A stretch of DNA of 64,000 nucleotides. It comes from Branchiostoma floridae (lineage: Eukaryota > Chordata > Leptocardii > Amphioxiformes > Branchiostomatidae). Positions 1 to 9,414 of this stretch are shown piece by piece. The notes beneath the pieces are model-generated. The model was not told the DNA's origin. It did no database searches and saw nothing but the letters and a program-made list of their open reading frames with translations. Both the position numbers and the translations under genes were made by a program. The stretch spans positions 2,895,169 to 2,959,168 of the forward strand of contig NC_049993.1 of NCBI RefSeq assembly GCF_000003815.2, given 5' to 3'. The first letter of the stretch is position 1. Each line of letters starts with the position of its first letter.

Positions 1-656
1 GCCTTCTGATTGGTCCGCGGCGCCTGGCTATATGATAATATATACGCACGTGTGAACTTAAGCTTAGCAATGTATGTACTGAGCTTTAACCACACAGGTG
101 TCTGGTCATAAAATCCCCGGTTAGACCTACCAAACCGGGCCCGGCTGGGCATATTTCGGGGACAAAAAGTATGACATAAAAGACAACAAACTACAAACCA
201 CACAAGACGTATAGAGAATAATTGTGGGCATTATTTGTGTACATTGTTACGTCAGTCTGACCTAACAGAATGAAATTTATTTTACATGTACAATACGTGG
301 TCACAATAAGCTGACAACAGCTAACATGCTGAAGGCATGCACTGTACTGTCCATTCAGAAGGTTGACCATGTATGGGCTCAGTTCTGTATAATCTAGCGG
401 TGCCCTTAGGGGGACAACAGTCTTTAGAACGGTGTCCAAACATCCCACTTGTTACCATAGTGATGTTTATACAAGGGCGTTATCTAATCTAGACTCCGCC
501 CCTAAATCAAATTCGTCACACAAAAGACTGAAATCCTTCGACAAATTGCTCACTTAATGGCTATAAATTAAACGTACACTATATACGGCCTATTCAGACT
601 CTTACGACAGATTCCTTACTCGATATTTACCTTTGCCAGAATGGCTAAGGTTATGT
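1..656. other. Unassigned AT-rich sequence
   Basis: No convincing coding frame, splice-bounded exon, RNA gene or repeat is seen here. The only longer open frame is 85 codons on the minus strand and has no recognisable domain. Confidence 0.5.
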
Positions 657-713
657 TTTGGGCTTGTGAGTCTGTGTGTCTGTGTGTCTGTGTGTCTGTG
701 TGTCTGTCTGTTA
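657..713. repeat. TGTGTGTC microsatellite
   Basis: A short array built from TGTGTGTC units runs directly into the dispersed repeat that follows. The same pairing of a TG-rich tract with a similar downstream sequence recurs near 12700-12790 and 52062-52255, so the tract looks like part of the mobile repeat rather than an independent microsatellite. Confidence 0.75.
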
Positions 714-1900
714 ACAGCATAACTCGAGAAGCCTTTGATGGATCCCGATGATATTTGGTAGGTGGGTAGGGGTCGGGAAAACGAAGGTCAAGTTCGATAA
801 TGGGCCCCCTAGCGGCTTGCGAAGGTACTGCAGCAGAACCTCAATTTTTGATATCTCCTGTTCTGGACATGCTGTGATCATGATTTTTGAGTGGTAGATA
901 GCCCTCGAGGCAGAGAGTAAGTGCTGTGAGTTTGGGCCCCCTAGCGGCTTTTTTGGAACTGCAGGCGCCAGTTTCCTTTCAAACTTTGGACGAGAATAAC
1001 TCTACAACGTGTTGACGGATCGTCATGATTTTTGGTATGTAGATAGAATGAGTGATGACTTACATAATGGTATACTGATTATGCAATCAACTAATTTGCA
1101 TAATTAATGAGGAAAATTTATAAATCCACTGCATTCCATGATAGGACTTTCAAACTTGTCACATATGTAGCTGGGAAGGAGAGAAATGTCGATAGATATC
1201 AATTATGAAAATGATGGACTCATTTGCATAATTAATTAGAAAATATGAAGATGTTGACGGATCATCATGTTTTTTGGTATGTAGGTAGCGTAAGTGAAGA
1301 CAAACATAATGAGATACCAATTATGCAAATCAACAGCTAATTTGCATAATTAATGAGGATATGTTATAAATTCACTACGTTCCATGATAGGACTTTAAAA
1401 CTTGTCACATATGTAGCTGAGAAAGAGAGAAATGTCAATACATATCTATCATGCAAATGATGATCTAATTTGCATAATTAATGAGAAAATATGAACGTGT
1501 TGACGGATCGTCATGATTTTTGGCATGTAGATAGCCTAAGTGAAGACTTATATAATGTGATACTTATTATGCAAATTAACAGCTAATTTGCATAATTGAT
1601 GAGGAAAACTTTATAAATCCACTGCATTCCATTATAGTACTTTCATCAAAGTTGTCACATATGTAACTGAGAAAGAGGGAAGAGAGTAAGAGGTGTATTT
1701 AAAGACTTTGAAAGAGAATAAGTCAAGAATGGATCAAAGGATCATCATGATTTTTGGTATGCTGATAGCTTAAGTTATGCTTGATACAATTTGATATCAA
1801 TTAATTGTAACTTGGGATCTAATTTGCATAATCAATGCCGAAATTTTATAAACCAACTCCAAGCATATAATTATGAAGAAAATGAAATGAGTAACGCATT
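714..1900 (+). repeat. Dispersed repeat with about four tandem units of about 240 bp
   Basis: Units start with a GACGGATCGTCATGATTTTT-like block near 1012, 1257, 1501 and, more diverged, 1733. Each continues with TAATTTGCATAATTAATGAG and a CACTGCATTCCATGATAG-like block, giving a spacing of about 231-246 bp. No open frame spans a unit, so this looks non-coding. A related GATATTTGGTAGGTGGGTAG block opens the region near 750. Related sequence occurs at 12848-13320, and the 864-960 part recurs at 52139-52240. The transposon class is not evident. Confidence 0.7.
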
Positions 1901-2103
1901 TGTCTACAGACATCATTCTACATAACAAACCTGGTTTATTTGGCAAAGGTATGTGTTCGTGGAACTCTAGTTATAAATTTAATATCAACTTTATACGGTC
2001 GTTTCCTCTAATATTTCACACTTATCATCTAATTAGTCATTTTCAAAATTGTCGCGGGGCGTCAGTGATAACGCAGTAGCCTGGGAACCATCATATTTCT
2101 ACC

Positions 2104-2405
2104 CGGTGGACTCTCACTGCACTTGGGTCACCGGNNNNNNNNNNNNNNNNNNNNNNNNNNNNNNNNNNNNNNNNNNNNNNNNNNNNNNNNNNNNNNNNNN
2201 NNNNNNNNNNNNNNNNNNNNNNNNNNNNNNNNNNAAAACCGAATTTCTTCCGTTTTGTGTATTTTGTTGCCTTCTAAGTTATACTTTTACGTATAACGTA
2301 ATATCTGAATTTTTAAAAAAAATTGCGAAAAGAACAAACCAGTGCGGGAGCGAACGAACCCCGCAGTGCCGCACCGGTGCCTCAAGTGCAGTGAGAGTCC
2401 ACCTT
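2104..2405. mobile_element. Family A inverted-repeat element (MITE) with assembly gap
   Basis: The left end GGTGGACTCTCACTGCACTT is mirrored by GCAGTGAGAGTCCACC at the right. The core has the family hallmark TTTTGTGTATTTTGTTGCC followed by an ACTTTTACGTATAACG-like block. One hundred N (2135-2234) replace most of the left arm. No protein is encoded; such elements depend on a transposase supplied elsewhere. Confidence 0.8.
2135..2234. other. Assembly gap of 100 N
   Basis: Exactly 100 unknown bases, a conventional placeholder for a gap of unknown size. It lies inside the arm of a palindromic element, so the true length may differ. Confidence 0.95.
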
Positions 2406-2603
2406 CACACTCCCTACCTTTTTTTAAGGGTAGCGATATAAAAAGCCTCAGTAGAAATAGGATGGTACACCGGCTAGTAACGCAGCCACACCGCATTGTA
2501 ATTTGTTGTAAACGTGACGTTAAACTGTAGGTCTATATATGAGGTAGTTTCCGACATAAACCTCAAGCGTCAAGCTTGTCGACATAAAAGAAGCTATCAC
2601 ACA

Positions 2604-2846
2604 TACCCCCTTTCCACTAGGACGGTGCTCTCGCCGCCCTCTCTCTGCGACTTTAAATTTTACATGTCGCTCAGCGAATTGTATAGAAAAGAAACGAATA
2701 TTTTTACACTTTCTGTGTTTTGTTGTCTTTCAATCACACTTTTACGATCTGTATGATATAAACAGTGTGAACGCAAAGGTTACACATATCCTAGTTAGGT
2801 CGCAGTGAGAGCGCAGCGCGATCGCCGTCTAGTGGCAAAGGGGGCT
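2604..2846. mobile_element. Family B inverted-repeat element (MITE)
   Basis: The ends are TACCCCCTTTCCACTAGGAC and its approximate complement TCTAGTGGCAAAGGGGGC, followed inward by long GC-rich arms (CTCTCTGCGAC / GTCGCAGTGAGAG). The core contains CTGTGTTTTGTTGTC and ACACTTTTACG. Relatives lie at 7947, 28690 and 46689. No coding capacity. Confidence 0.82.
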
Positions 2847-3123
2847 ATCGAACAGAGAAGGGGTGACCAGGTGCCAGGTTAAACACGCGAGACGTAAGGA
2901 ACGCACATTACACTAGTACTAGCTAACGAAAAAGCGTATGAACGTCCTTATAACTTCTTCACCTTATCTTTAAAGTTTGCAACTATGCAACGTACGTACG
3001 TGCGCCAATAGGAATACGCAGGGTACAGAGTACAATTATTATTGAACAAAGGCGTCTCATACACGTACCGTATGACACTTCGTCAATAGTAACTCGAGTA
3101 AATATTCAACTTCACCTGAAAGC
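2847..3123. other. Unassigned intergenic sequence upstream of gene 1
   Basis: No repeat or coding feature is recognised between the family B element and the promoter of the mucin-like gene. Distal regulatory sites could lie here, but none can be named from sequence alone. Confidence 0.4.
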
Positions 3124-3124
3124 A

Positions 3125-3342
3125 TGACGTCATGGACCATTTTGTATCTGCCCTTAGAAACTGCTTTGACTCAACCGTCATCCAATGACGTCACAATTCA
3201 AACTTCGCTGGTCCAATCAGAGGCCGCCTTTGGGGAAATTATTTCGCAATATAGCAACCTTGCATTACCAAAACATTCCATTGCTAGGAGGGGTAGGGCG
3301 AGGCCAACTATAAAAGTGTTCGTTAGGTGTAACGGCTCACTG
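3125..3342 (+). promoter_or_regulatory. Promoter of the mucin-like gene (two CREs, CCAAT, TATA)
   Basis: Two perfect TGACGTCA palindromes (3125-3132 and 3186-3193), the consensus for CREB/ATF dimers, are followed by a CCAAT box in GGTCCAATCAG (3213-3217) and a strong TATAAAAG at 3309-3316. A transcription start would be expected about 30 bases downstream, near CTCACTG at 3337-3342, leaving a 5' UTR of about 65 bases before the ATG at 3405. Order and spacing match a classical RNA polymerase II core promoter. The boxes are seen directly; activity and cAMP responsiveness are inferred. Confidence 0.72.
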
Positions 3343-3404
3343 AACGTTACTGGACGAGGGCTACTCTTTGTACTTCGAAACTTGGGGGACTAGTACGATT
3401 CAAA

Positions 3405-3477
3405 ATGGCAGAGGTGGACACCAAAATGGAGAGACTATTTCCTTATGTAGCGTTCTTGTTGCTTTCTGTACAATTAG
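3405..3477 (+). CDS. Mucin-like membrane protein, exon 1 (signal peptide)
   Basis: This exon encodes the N-terminus MAEVDTKMERLFPYVAFLLL followed by SVQL, then splits a glycine codon. The hydrophobic core YVAFLLLSVQL after a short charged stretch looks like a secretory signal peptide or signal anchor. The first ATG is at 3405; a second in-frame Met at residue 8 would give a more typical signal sequence and is an alternative start. The exon ends TTAG/GTAAGC (phase 1), a strong 5' splice site. The TATA box about 90 bases upstream supports a first exon. The next in-phase acceptor is at 4283, where the frame runs straight into the Thr-rich exon. Confidence 0.75.
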
Positions 3478-4283
3478 GTAAGCTTTTATGTTACTTTCTT
3501 CGCATAGAATGCCATAGGGCTTATATTTATGTTTGGGAATACGTTTTATTTGCAGGTCAAGTGGCTTGTTCTCATTTCTTCCGGCTTTAGCCGATCAGAA
3601 ACAGAACGGCCTTAGCCTTTTTTAATCTGATAATATTCTTCTTTTGTTTCCATCTGAACAGTTACCTTATATGTTATCTTACATACAACGCTTTTACCTT
3701 GCGAACTGGGCATTCCACACCCGACTTTTCTTCTTCTCTGTGACGTTTCTTTTTCTACGAGCGTGTGGTTGTGTATGTGTATGTGTGTTCGTGTGTGTGT
3801 GTGTGTACCTGTGAATTCGTGTTTGTGTCTGTCTGTCCTTTCACTTGTATGTATGTGTGTGTTTGTTGGTGAATGAGATAAGTCAACAGCAGCTGGGTGG
3901 ATTGCTTTCATATTTACTGTGTTACAAGAGTGTAACCAATACTATTATTGATTATACTTGGGCCCCCTTCGCAGATTACGTAGAAAACAAAAAAAGCCAA
4001 ACGTCAAGTTTTTGTATTTCGTGTTCTGGACATACTAGGGCCAATACTTTTAGCATTTGATTTTGTAACTTCATGGCCATTTCTGAGTAGATTTAGACTC
4101 CTTTGGTAGCTATAATGGTTCAGGAAAATACGCTTTTGCATATTTAAATACACTTTATAAATAACAACTAAATGCAAAGACCCCAGCTTTATTTCAGGCA
4201 TATTGTAAGGATGTGGATAATAAACCTGAAGCTTTAGGTATTACTGTTCCTTAGCAACTGTATTATTCAACTTTTAACCACAG
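3478..4283 (+). other. Intron 1 of the mucin-like gene
   Basis: Starts GTAAGC and ends TTTTAACCACAG. It contains a GT dinucleotide tract at about 3767-3807 and otherwise AT-rich sequence. Open frames inside it (for example minus strand 3612-3911) reflect the GT/CA tract and are not considered genes. Confidence 0.65.
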
Positions 4284-5960
4284 GCACAGGGTTTACGACC
4301 ACACCTATGGCAGTAACGTCACTTCCGCTGACAGTAACCTCTGAGACAGCTAATACGTCAACGGCGCAACCCATGACGTCATCCGAGTCAAATTCAAATA
4401 CAACAGAACGGTTAAACACAACTTCTCAAGCCACTACGGCCTCAACACTAGAGCCAACCACAACTTTAGATAACGCTTCAACTTCATCAGGACAACCAAA
4501 CACAACTTTCGAGAATGCTACAACCTCAACAGGACAGTTCAACTCGACTGTCGAGAACACTACAACCTCAACAGAAAAGTTCAACACGACCTTCGTAAAC
4601 ACTACAACCTCAGCGGGCCAACCAACGACATCCTTTGTGATATCCGTAACCCCGATCGTACAACCAACCATAAACTCTGTAACTGTTACAGCCTCCTCAG
4701 AGCAGCCAACCACAACGTCTGTTCCAGCTTCAACACCCGAACAGTCATCTACAACCTCTGCACAAACTACAGTCTTTACGGAACACCCAACCACAGCGCC
4801 TGTATCAACTGCAGCCACGACAGAACAACCAACTACAACCTTTGTACCAACCGTACCCCTTACGGAAGTACCAACTACAACCTCTGTACCAACCGTAGCC
4901 CTTACAGAAGTACCAACTACAACCTCTGTACCAACCGTAGCCCTTACAGAAGTACCAACTACATCCTCTGGGATAGCGATAACGTCATCAGAACAACCAA
5001 GCACAACTTCTACGCCAGCTCCAACCCAAACGAATCAGTCAACTACAGCCCCTGTGCCAGCGACGACCTCAACGCAACAACCAACTTCAACCTATGTAAC
5101 AGCTATTGCCTCCACGGGACAGTCGGTACCAATCTCTTTGCCAACAGTAACCTCAACAGAGCAAACAACCATAAGCTACACTGTACTTAATACAACCCCC
5201 ATGCTAGCTACAGCCTCCACTCAAGAACCAACTACAGCCTCAGTGCAACCTACAGCCTCCATAGAACAACCAACTACAACGTCAACGGAAAAGCCCACTA
5301 CAACGACTATTTCTACTCCAGCAACACCGCCAAAGACAACGACTAAACCTTCGTCAACCACTGAAGTTTCAGCGACAAATCAACCAACACCGTTACTAAC
5401 GTCTGTGGCAACTATAACTTCCACAGAACAACCAATGACAACTTCTGTATCAGCTGAAACCACCACAGAAGTGCCAACCACAACGTTAACAGAAAAGCCA
5501 ACCGCAACGACTAGTTCAATTCCAGCAACAAGACCGAAGACAACGACCGAAATTTCATCAAGCACTGAAAACAAAGTGACACAACAGCCAACACCGTTAC
5601 TTACCTCTGAGTCCGCTATAGCATCTACAGATGAATCAACTACACCCTCTGCATTAGCTACAACTACCAAAGAAGAGCCTACCACAGCGTTAACAGAAAA
5701 GCCTACTACAACGACTATTCCAACTCCAGCAACAAGACCAAAGACAACGACTGAACTTTTATCAACTGCTGTGTCTGATACAACCTCCTCAGACCAGCCA
5801 ACTACAACGTTAACAGAAAGGCCTACCACGACGACCATTTCGACTCCAGCGATAAGACCAACGACAACGACTGAACCTTCGTCAACAACCAAAGATGAAG
5901 GAACACAACATCCAGAGACAACAACGATGCCACCCACCAAGCCTTCTACAATAAACAAAG
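4284..5960 (+). CDS. Mucin-like membrane protein, exon 2 (Thr/Ser/Pro-rich ectodomain)
   Basis: One open exon of 1,677 bases encodes residues 25-583. The composition is dominated by Thr, Ser and Pro with many Val, Ala, Gln and Glu and no cysteine, as expected for a densely O-glycosylated extended stalk. Several N-x-T/S sequons lie in the first 100 residues. Internal repeats are visible: a perfect-to-near-perfect 42-bp unit (14 residues, TVALTEVPTTTSVP) in three copies at about 4850-4970, and a longer unit around LTEKPTTTTIPTPATRPKTT in about four copies at 5280-5880. The acceptor is CCACAG at 4278-4283 and the donor is AAAG/GTAGGT at 5961, both phase 1. No SEA, EGF or von Willebrand domain is seen. 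Vertebrate transmembrane mucins and invertebrate Thr-rich surface proteins are equally plausible comparisons; orthology cannot be judged from such low-complexity sequence. Long minus-strand open frames across it are compositional shadows. Confidence 0.88.
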
Positions 5961-6539
5961 GTAGGTACAGATGGAGACCAATTTCCTTCCTTGTATAATC
6001 ATAATCAATTGTTATGTGCCTACATATACTATGAATAACAAAAAGCTATCAAACTAATCAATTGCCGGGTAAAGTCTAAAGGAGATAAAAATAAACAAAC
6101 AAACAAACAAAAAATAAAAACAGTTGCATATAATGTACGATTAGACTTTAATTTTAGAATTCATACAAATCCAAATACATACTATACTGTCAGTCAGTCA
6201 TACTATTTGTTTTTATTATATACGCGTGTATATAATCTCTGCAATGGGTTCATAGCCAAGTATTGTTCGTTAACAAAAAAGCAATTGCTATTGATTACGC
6301 ATATGCAAAATGGTAAGAAAAATTTTAAATTCCGTAGTGTTAGATGATGATGATAATAATAATTTCATTCTTGCTGCACTTGAATTTGAAATATTGTAGA
6401 TAAAGTTAGGTAGAACATTATTGGATCTATATCATACAAATTATCAATACAAGGCAAAGATTTTATACTGTACAAGGAAATGTTACCATGGCCTTCTGAT
6501 GAGCCTTTCTCTAGCTGATGAGACTTTCATACTTTGTAG
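5961..6539 (+). other. Intron 2 of the mucin-like gene
   Basis: GTAGGT to CTTTGTAG. AT-rich with a short AAAC-type simple repeat near 6092-6120. No exon-like open frame or named repeat was found. Confidence 0.6.
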
Positions 6540-6672
6540 AGACGACACCATATACGGAGGCCACATCAGGAGATGACGTCATATTGTATGCAGCCATTGG
6601 AGGGTCTCTTGGGGGATTTGCACTCATCCTTGTGATCCTGGTCGTCTGTATCTGCTGCAGAAGACGCAAAAG
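6540..6672 (+). CDS. Mucin-like membrane protein, exon 3 (transmembrane segment)
   Basis: The exon joins the phase-1 end of exon 2 and encodes residues 584-627. A short ectodomain tail (TTPYTEATSGDDVI) is followed by a hydrophobic helix at about residues 598-623 with a glycine-rich first half (AAIGGSLGGFALILVILVVC), ending in CICC and a basic stop-transfer cluster RRRKR. This fixes a type I topology: Thr-rich stalk outside, tail inside. The cysteines at the inner face could be palmitoylated. Acceptor CTTTGTAG at 6532-6539; donor AAAAG/GTACGA at 6673 (phase 2). Confidence 0.87.
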
Positions 6673-7139
6673 GTACGAGTTATTATCATTCTCTAAATAC
6701 CTATGGACAAAAGTAACTATAATATTTCCACCGGGTGGAGGAGGAAATAAATTTCATTTCTAACTAAACATTTAACGATTAGGCAAGAAGAGAGCTATTA
6801 GAAGAGGCCTGCAAAACCCACATGGATTTCCCAATCTTTACTGACAAAAAAGAAAACATTAGACACTTCGTCTTCCATAGCATCAAAAAAGTCAAACCGA
6901 AAACCCAAGTTTTCAGAAGCCCATATTAAAATAGTCACTTGTTCCTACTTTGTCGTCTTTGTTATCAATACTTATGTCTCCATGTTTCCATAGAGCATAT
7001 GTTTCATGTTGCAATTAGCCATCGCGATATTGGGAAAGAACTTGCAAAAAAACTCTCTGTATCATTAAGTGGGTCGACTATACTTTTTCGCCGCCAGGGT
7101 CTGAATTGTGAGTGGCTTGCAAACATGCCATTCGGTGCT

Positions 7140-7340
7140 AACTCAGATGACCTCAATACAACAATAATTTACAAGGTGTGGCCATAGGACTGTAAAATAA
7201 ACCACACACACCAGGAATGACCCATACTTTTTTCTTACAACTGTTTGAGGTGTGGCTCTCCTCAAACATGGGACCTCCATTTCACGCCCTATCCGAGAGA
7301 CGGCCCTAAACGAAGCTAGGTACCCAATTTGAGTGAGGGT
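7140..7340 (-). repeat. SINE tail fragment, minus orientation
   Basis: Read on the minus strand, it contains the AAGCTAGGTACC / GGGACTTCC-like / AGCCACACCT order seen downstream of the tRNA-like head at 13555-13850. Here the order is GGTGTGGCTCTCCTC, GGGACCTCC, AACGAAGCTAGGTACC on the plus strand. The tRNA-related head is not recognised, so the copy is partial. Confidence 0.5.
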
Positions 7341-7946
7341 AGAAAAAGCCATATTAAGCTTCTATTCCCTAGGGTATAAGACTTGTGGTATATAAAAGGA
7401 TTCGAATTCATGCACTTCTAGGTTATGAGCCAATTAAACTACCCCCTCTACGACACACAACACCAATTTACTCGTTTAAACGTCCGCGAGGCAGAATCTT
7501 TCCTTAACAACATTACCGCAATGCTTTGTCTAGTACTTAGATTCAGATTTACCCCGTAATCTAAACCTGTAAGATTGCTAAGTAACAGGGGTCTGTGGTG
7601 GTAACTGTGTATCAAACAACTAACGCTATAGAGCCAACATCATCCGTCACTCTCAAAACAAAGTCCATATTCATTAGACTATTTATATATGAGGCTTTTA
7701 TTACAGGGCAGGGCAGGTATGATGTTTGTTTTGTTTGTTTACATTTTGCATACCTGGTAAACCACCTTATTCACACCAGGTTTTACGGAATTACACGCGA
7801 ATATTGGGACGGATTCTCTCACACCTGCATGGGCCACCCCTCTTTTTGATAAGTGGGATGGTTTCTTTTACGCGATTAGTATTGAGGCGTGGCTCTCCTC
7901 AAACACGGGATATCCATTTAAGGTCATATCTGAGGGACACTTCTTA

Positions 7947-8179
7947 TACCGCCTTTCCACTAGGACGGCGCTCTCGTCGCGCTCTCTCTGCGACATAGAA
8001 TTTGACAGATCGCTCAACGAATTGCATACGAATTTTTTTACACTATGTGTGTTTTGCTGTCCTCTCAGTCACACTTTTACATGTTGCATGATATACCCAG
8101 TATAAATTAAAAATTACACATATCCTATTTAGGTCGCAGTGAGAGCGCATCGTGATCGCCATCTAGGGAAAAGGGGGCC
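7947..8179. mobile_element. Family B inverted-repeat element (MITE)
   Basis: Ends TACCGCCTTTCCACTAGGAC and CCATCTAGGGAAAAGGGGGC; arms GCGCTCTCTCTGCGAC and GGTCGCAGTGAGAGCGC; core TGTGTTTTGCTGTCC then ACACTTTTACATG. Same length and layout as the copy at 2604. Confidence 0.8.
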
Positions 8180-8437
8180 TAACCGAAGTAAAGTGGGAAA
8201 TGACGTGAAAGCTCGAACTCAGGACCTCTGGGCCCTGATAAGACGTTCACAATACTGTTTGATACGCTAAGCAACACCAAAGTCCTTCACACCTTTCACC
8301 CCAACCTCTCATACCACACTTACTAATGTTTGCTAAAGGCTTGCTTGGGCGTGGTTCACATTCCAAGAGACCCTAATGTACCAAAGATATAGATCGTAAT
8401 TAAGACTTATAACATGTCGTTCTTTATGTTTTGACAG

Positions 8438-8536
8438 GAGTGGAAAAAGGACCCTTCAACACGAGAATGTGGGGCTGAATGAAGTGGAGAAGGCAAACAA
8501 AGACATGTTAGACCTACACAATCCGGCTTACAATAG
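8438..8536 (+). CDS. Mucin-like membrane protein, exon 4 (cytoplasmic tail)
   Basis: Splices in phase 2 onto exon 3 and reads SGKRTLQHENVGLNEVEKAN, then KDMLDLHNPAYN (residues 629-660), a charged hydrophilic tail that fits the cytosolic side. The end contains NPAY (residues 656-659), which matches the NPxY pattern bound by PTB-domain and clathrin adaptors in other receptors; a role in endocytosis or signalling here is inference. Acceptor TGTTTTGACAG (ending 8437), donor AATAG/GTAAAG at 8537 (phase 2). Continuous frame across both junctions is the main support. Confidence 0.78.
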
Positions 8537-8566
8537 GTAAAGCAATTAGAGTATTCTATCACCTAC

Positions 8567-8910
8567 TTTAAGCTAAGTGCACAACCCGACGTACGTGCAA
8601 TTTTCCGTACGCGTTTTTTTGGGAGGCCACGTCCGCCACGTATTTCTGAAAACGTCCAGGCTGTACAGGGCACGTGCAACGCCCGTACTGGCACGTACAA
8701 GGGGTGAATCCGCAGCCCGATTGCACACAGAGTTTTGCCTGCACTTAAAGTTCTACCACGGCATGTCCGCGTGCTACAAAATCCGTCGGATTCCGTAAGA
8801 TTTCGTACGGAGGCGGAACTTATCACTTACCGATCCCAGAAGATTGCCCACGTTTTGGCACGCAGACAGCACGCATTTGCACGTACGGCGGGTTGTGCCC
8901 ATAGCTTTAA
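8567..8910. mobile_element. Inverted-repeat element within intron 4
   Basis: Left end TTTAAGCTAAGTGCACAACC then CGACGTACGTGCAA; right end TTGCACGTACGGCGGGTTGT then GCCCATAGCTTTAAA. Arms are rich in GTACG motifs throughout. No second copy is seen in this window and no protein is encoded. Confidence 0.7.
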
Positions 8911-9308
8911 ATACAGTAAAGTTGCGCTGGAGGTGCGTATTGTGTGTGCCACTGCGTTTGAAAAAAAATGTCAATACGGACCTCATACGGACATAAATAT
9001 AGTAAGAAAAACACAAACATTATTTCTTACAGTTGAATATCTTCTTGCATTGGATCCAGAACTACTTATAAAGGGAAAAGAACATTAGCGATAGTATATC
9101 ATATTACATGTAGTAACACATAGTGTCTTAGTTCTCTTTCCATTTAGACTAGTTTAAAATCATTGTGTAAGTTTAGTTTTTCCTTTGCATCCATAAGACC
9201 ACGTGTGGTGTCTTTGTACATTTAGCCTTCGGGCATGAATATGCAATAAAGATAATACTATTATCATAAACTCATTGTCAAATAATAATTTGTCTCTTTC
9301 CTTTCCAG

Positions 9309-9414
9309 TTGAGCCAATTTGGAGTGAAGAAGAATTTGAACTGAGACGACCAGCATATGCAAGATTTTGTTGTTTTTGTACGCTATCCAAATCTTGTGTC
9401 AAGTATTTGACGTG
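9309..9414 (+). CDS. Candidate terminal exon of the mucin-like gene (frame unresolved)
   Basis: A good polypyrimidine tract and acceptor (TCTCTTTCCTTTCCAG) ends at 9308. Joined to the phase-2 donor of exon 4, the next codon is Ser and then TGA, so the protein would end NPAYNS. In another frame the exon reads EPIWSEEEFELRRPAYAR and onward for 34 residues to TGA at 9412-9414, which looks like a genuine acidic tail with a second PAY motif, but it needs a phase-1 junction. Either the protein ends at Ser-stop and the rest is 3' UTR, or an intervening small exon, alternative donor or sequence error is missed. A possible ATTAAA poly(A) signal is at 9695-9700. Confidence 0.4.

Larger units (their letters stand above)
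6673..8437 (+). other. Intron 3 of the mucin-like gene
   Basis: GTACGA to TTTTGACAG. It holds a minus-oriented SINE tail (about 7140-7340), a short relative near 7885-7930 and a family B MITE (7947-8179). Remaining sequence is unassigned. Confidence 0.65.

Noticed and set aside
4374..4381. TGACGTCA palindromes inside mucin exons 2 and 3 as regulatory sites
   Set aside because: They fall in coding sequence and are explained by the codons used; there is no promoter context.
4426..5958. Long minus-strand open frames (two of 192 codons) opposite the Thr-rich exon
   Set aside because: Val/Gly-rich translations are the complement of ACN/CCN codons. The plus strand has signal peptide, TM exon and splice continuity; the minus strand has none.
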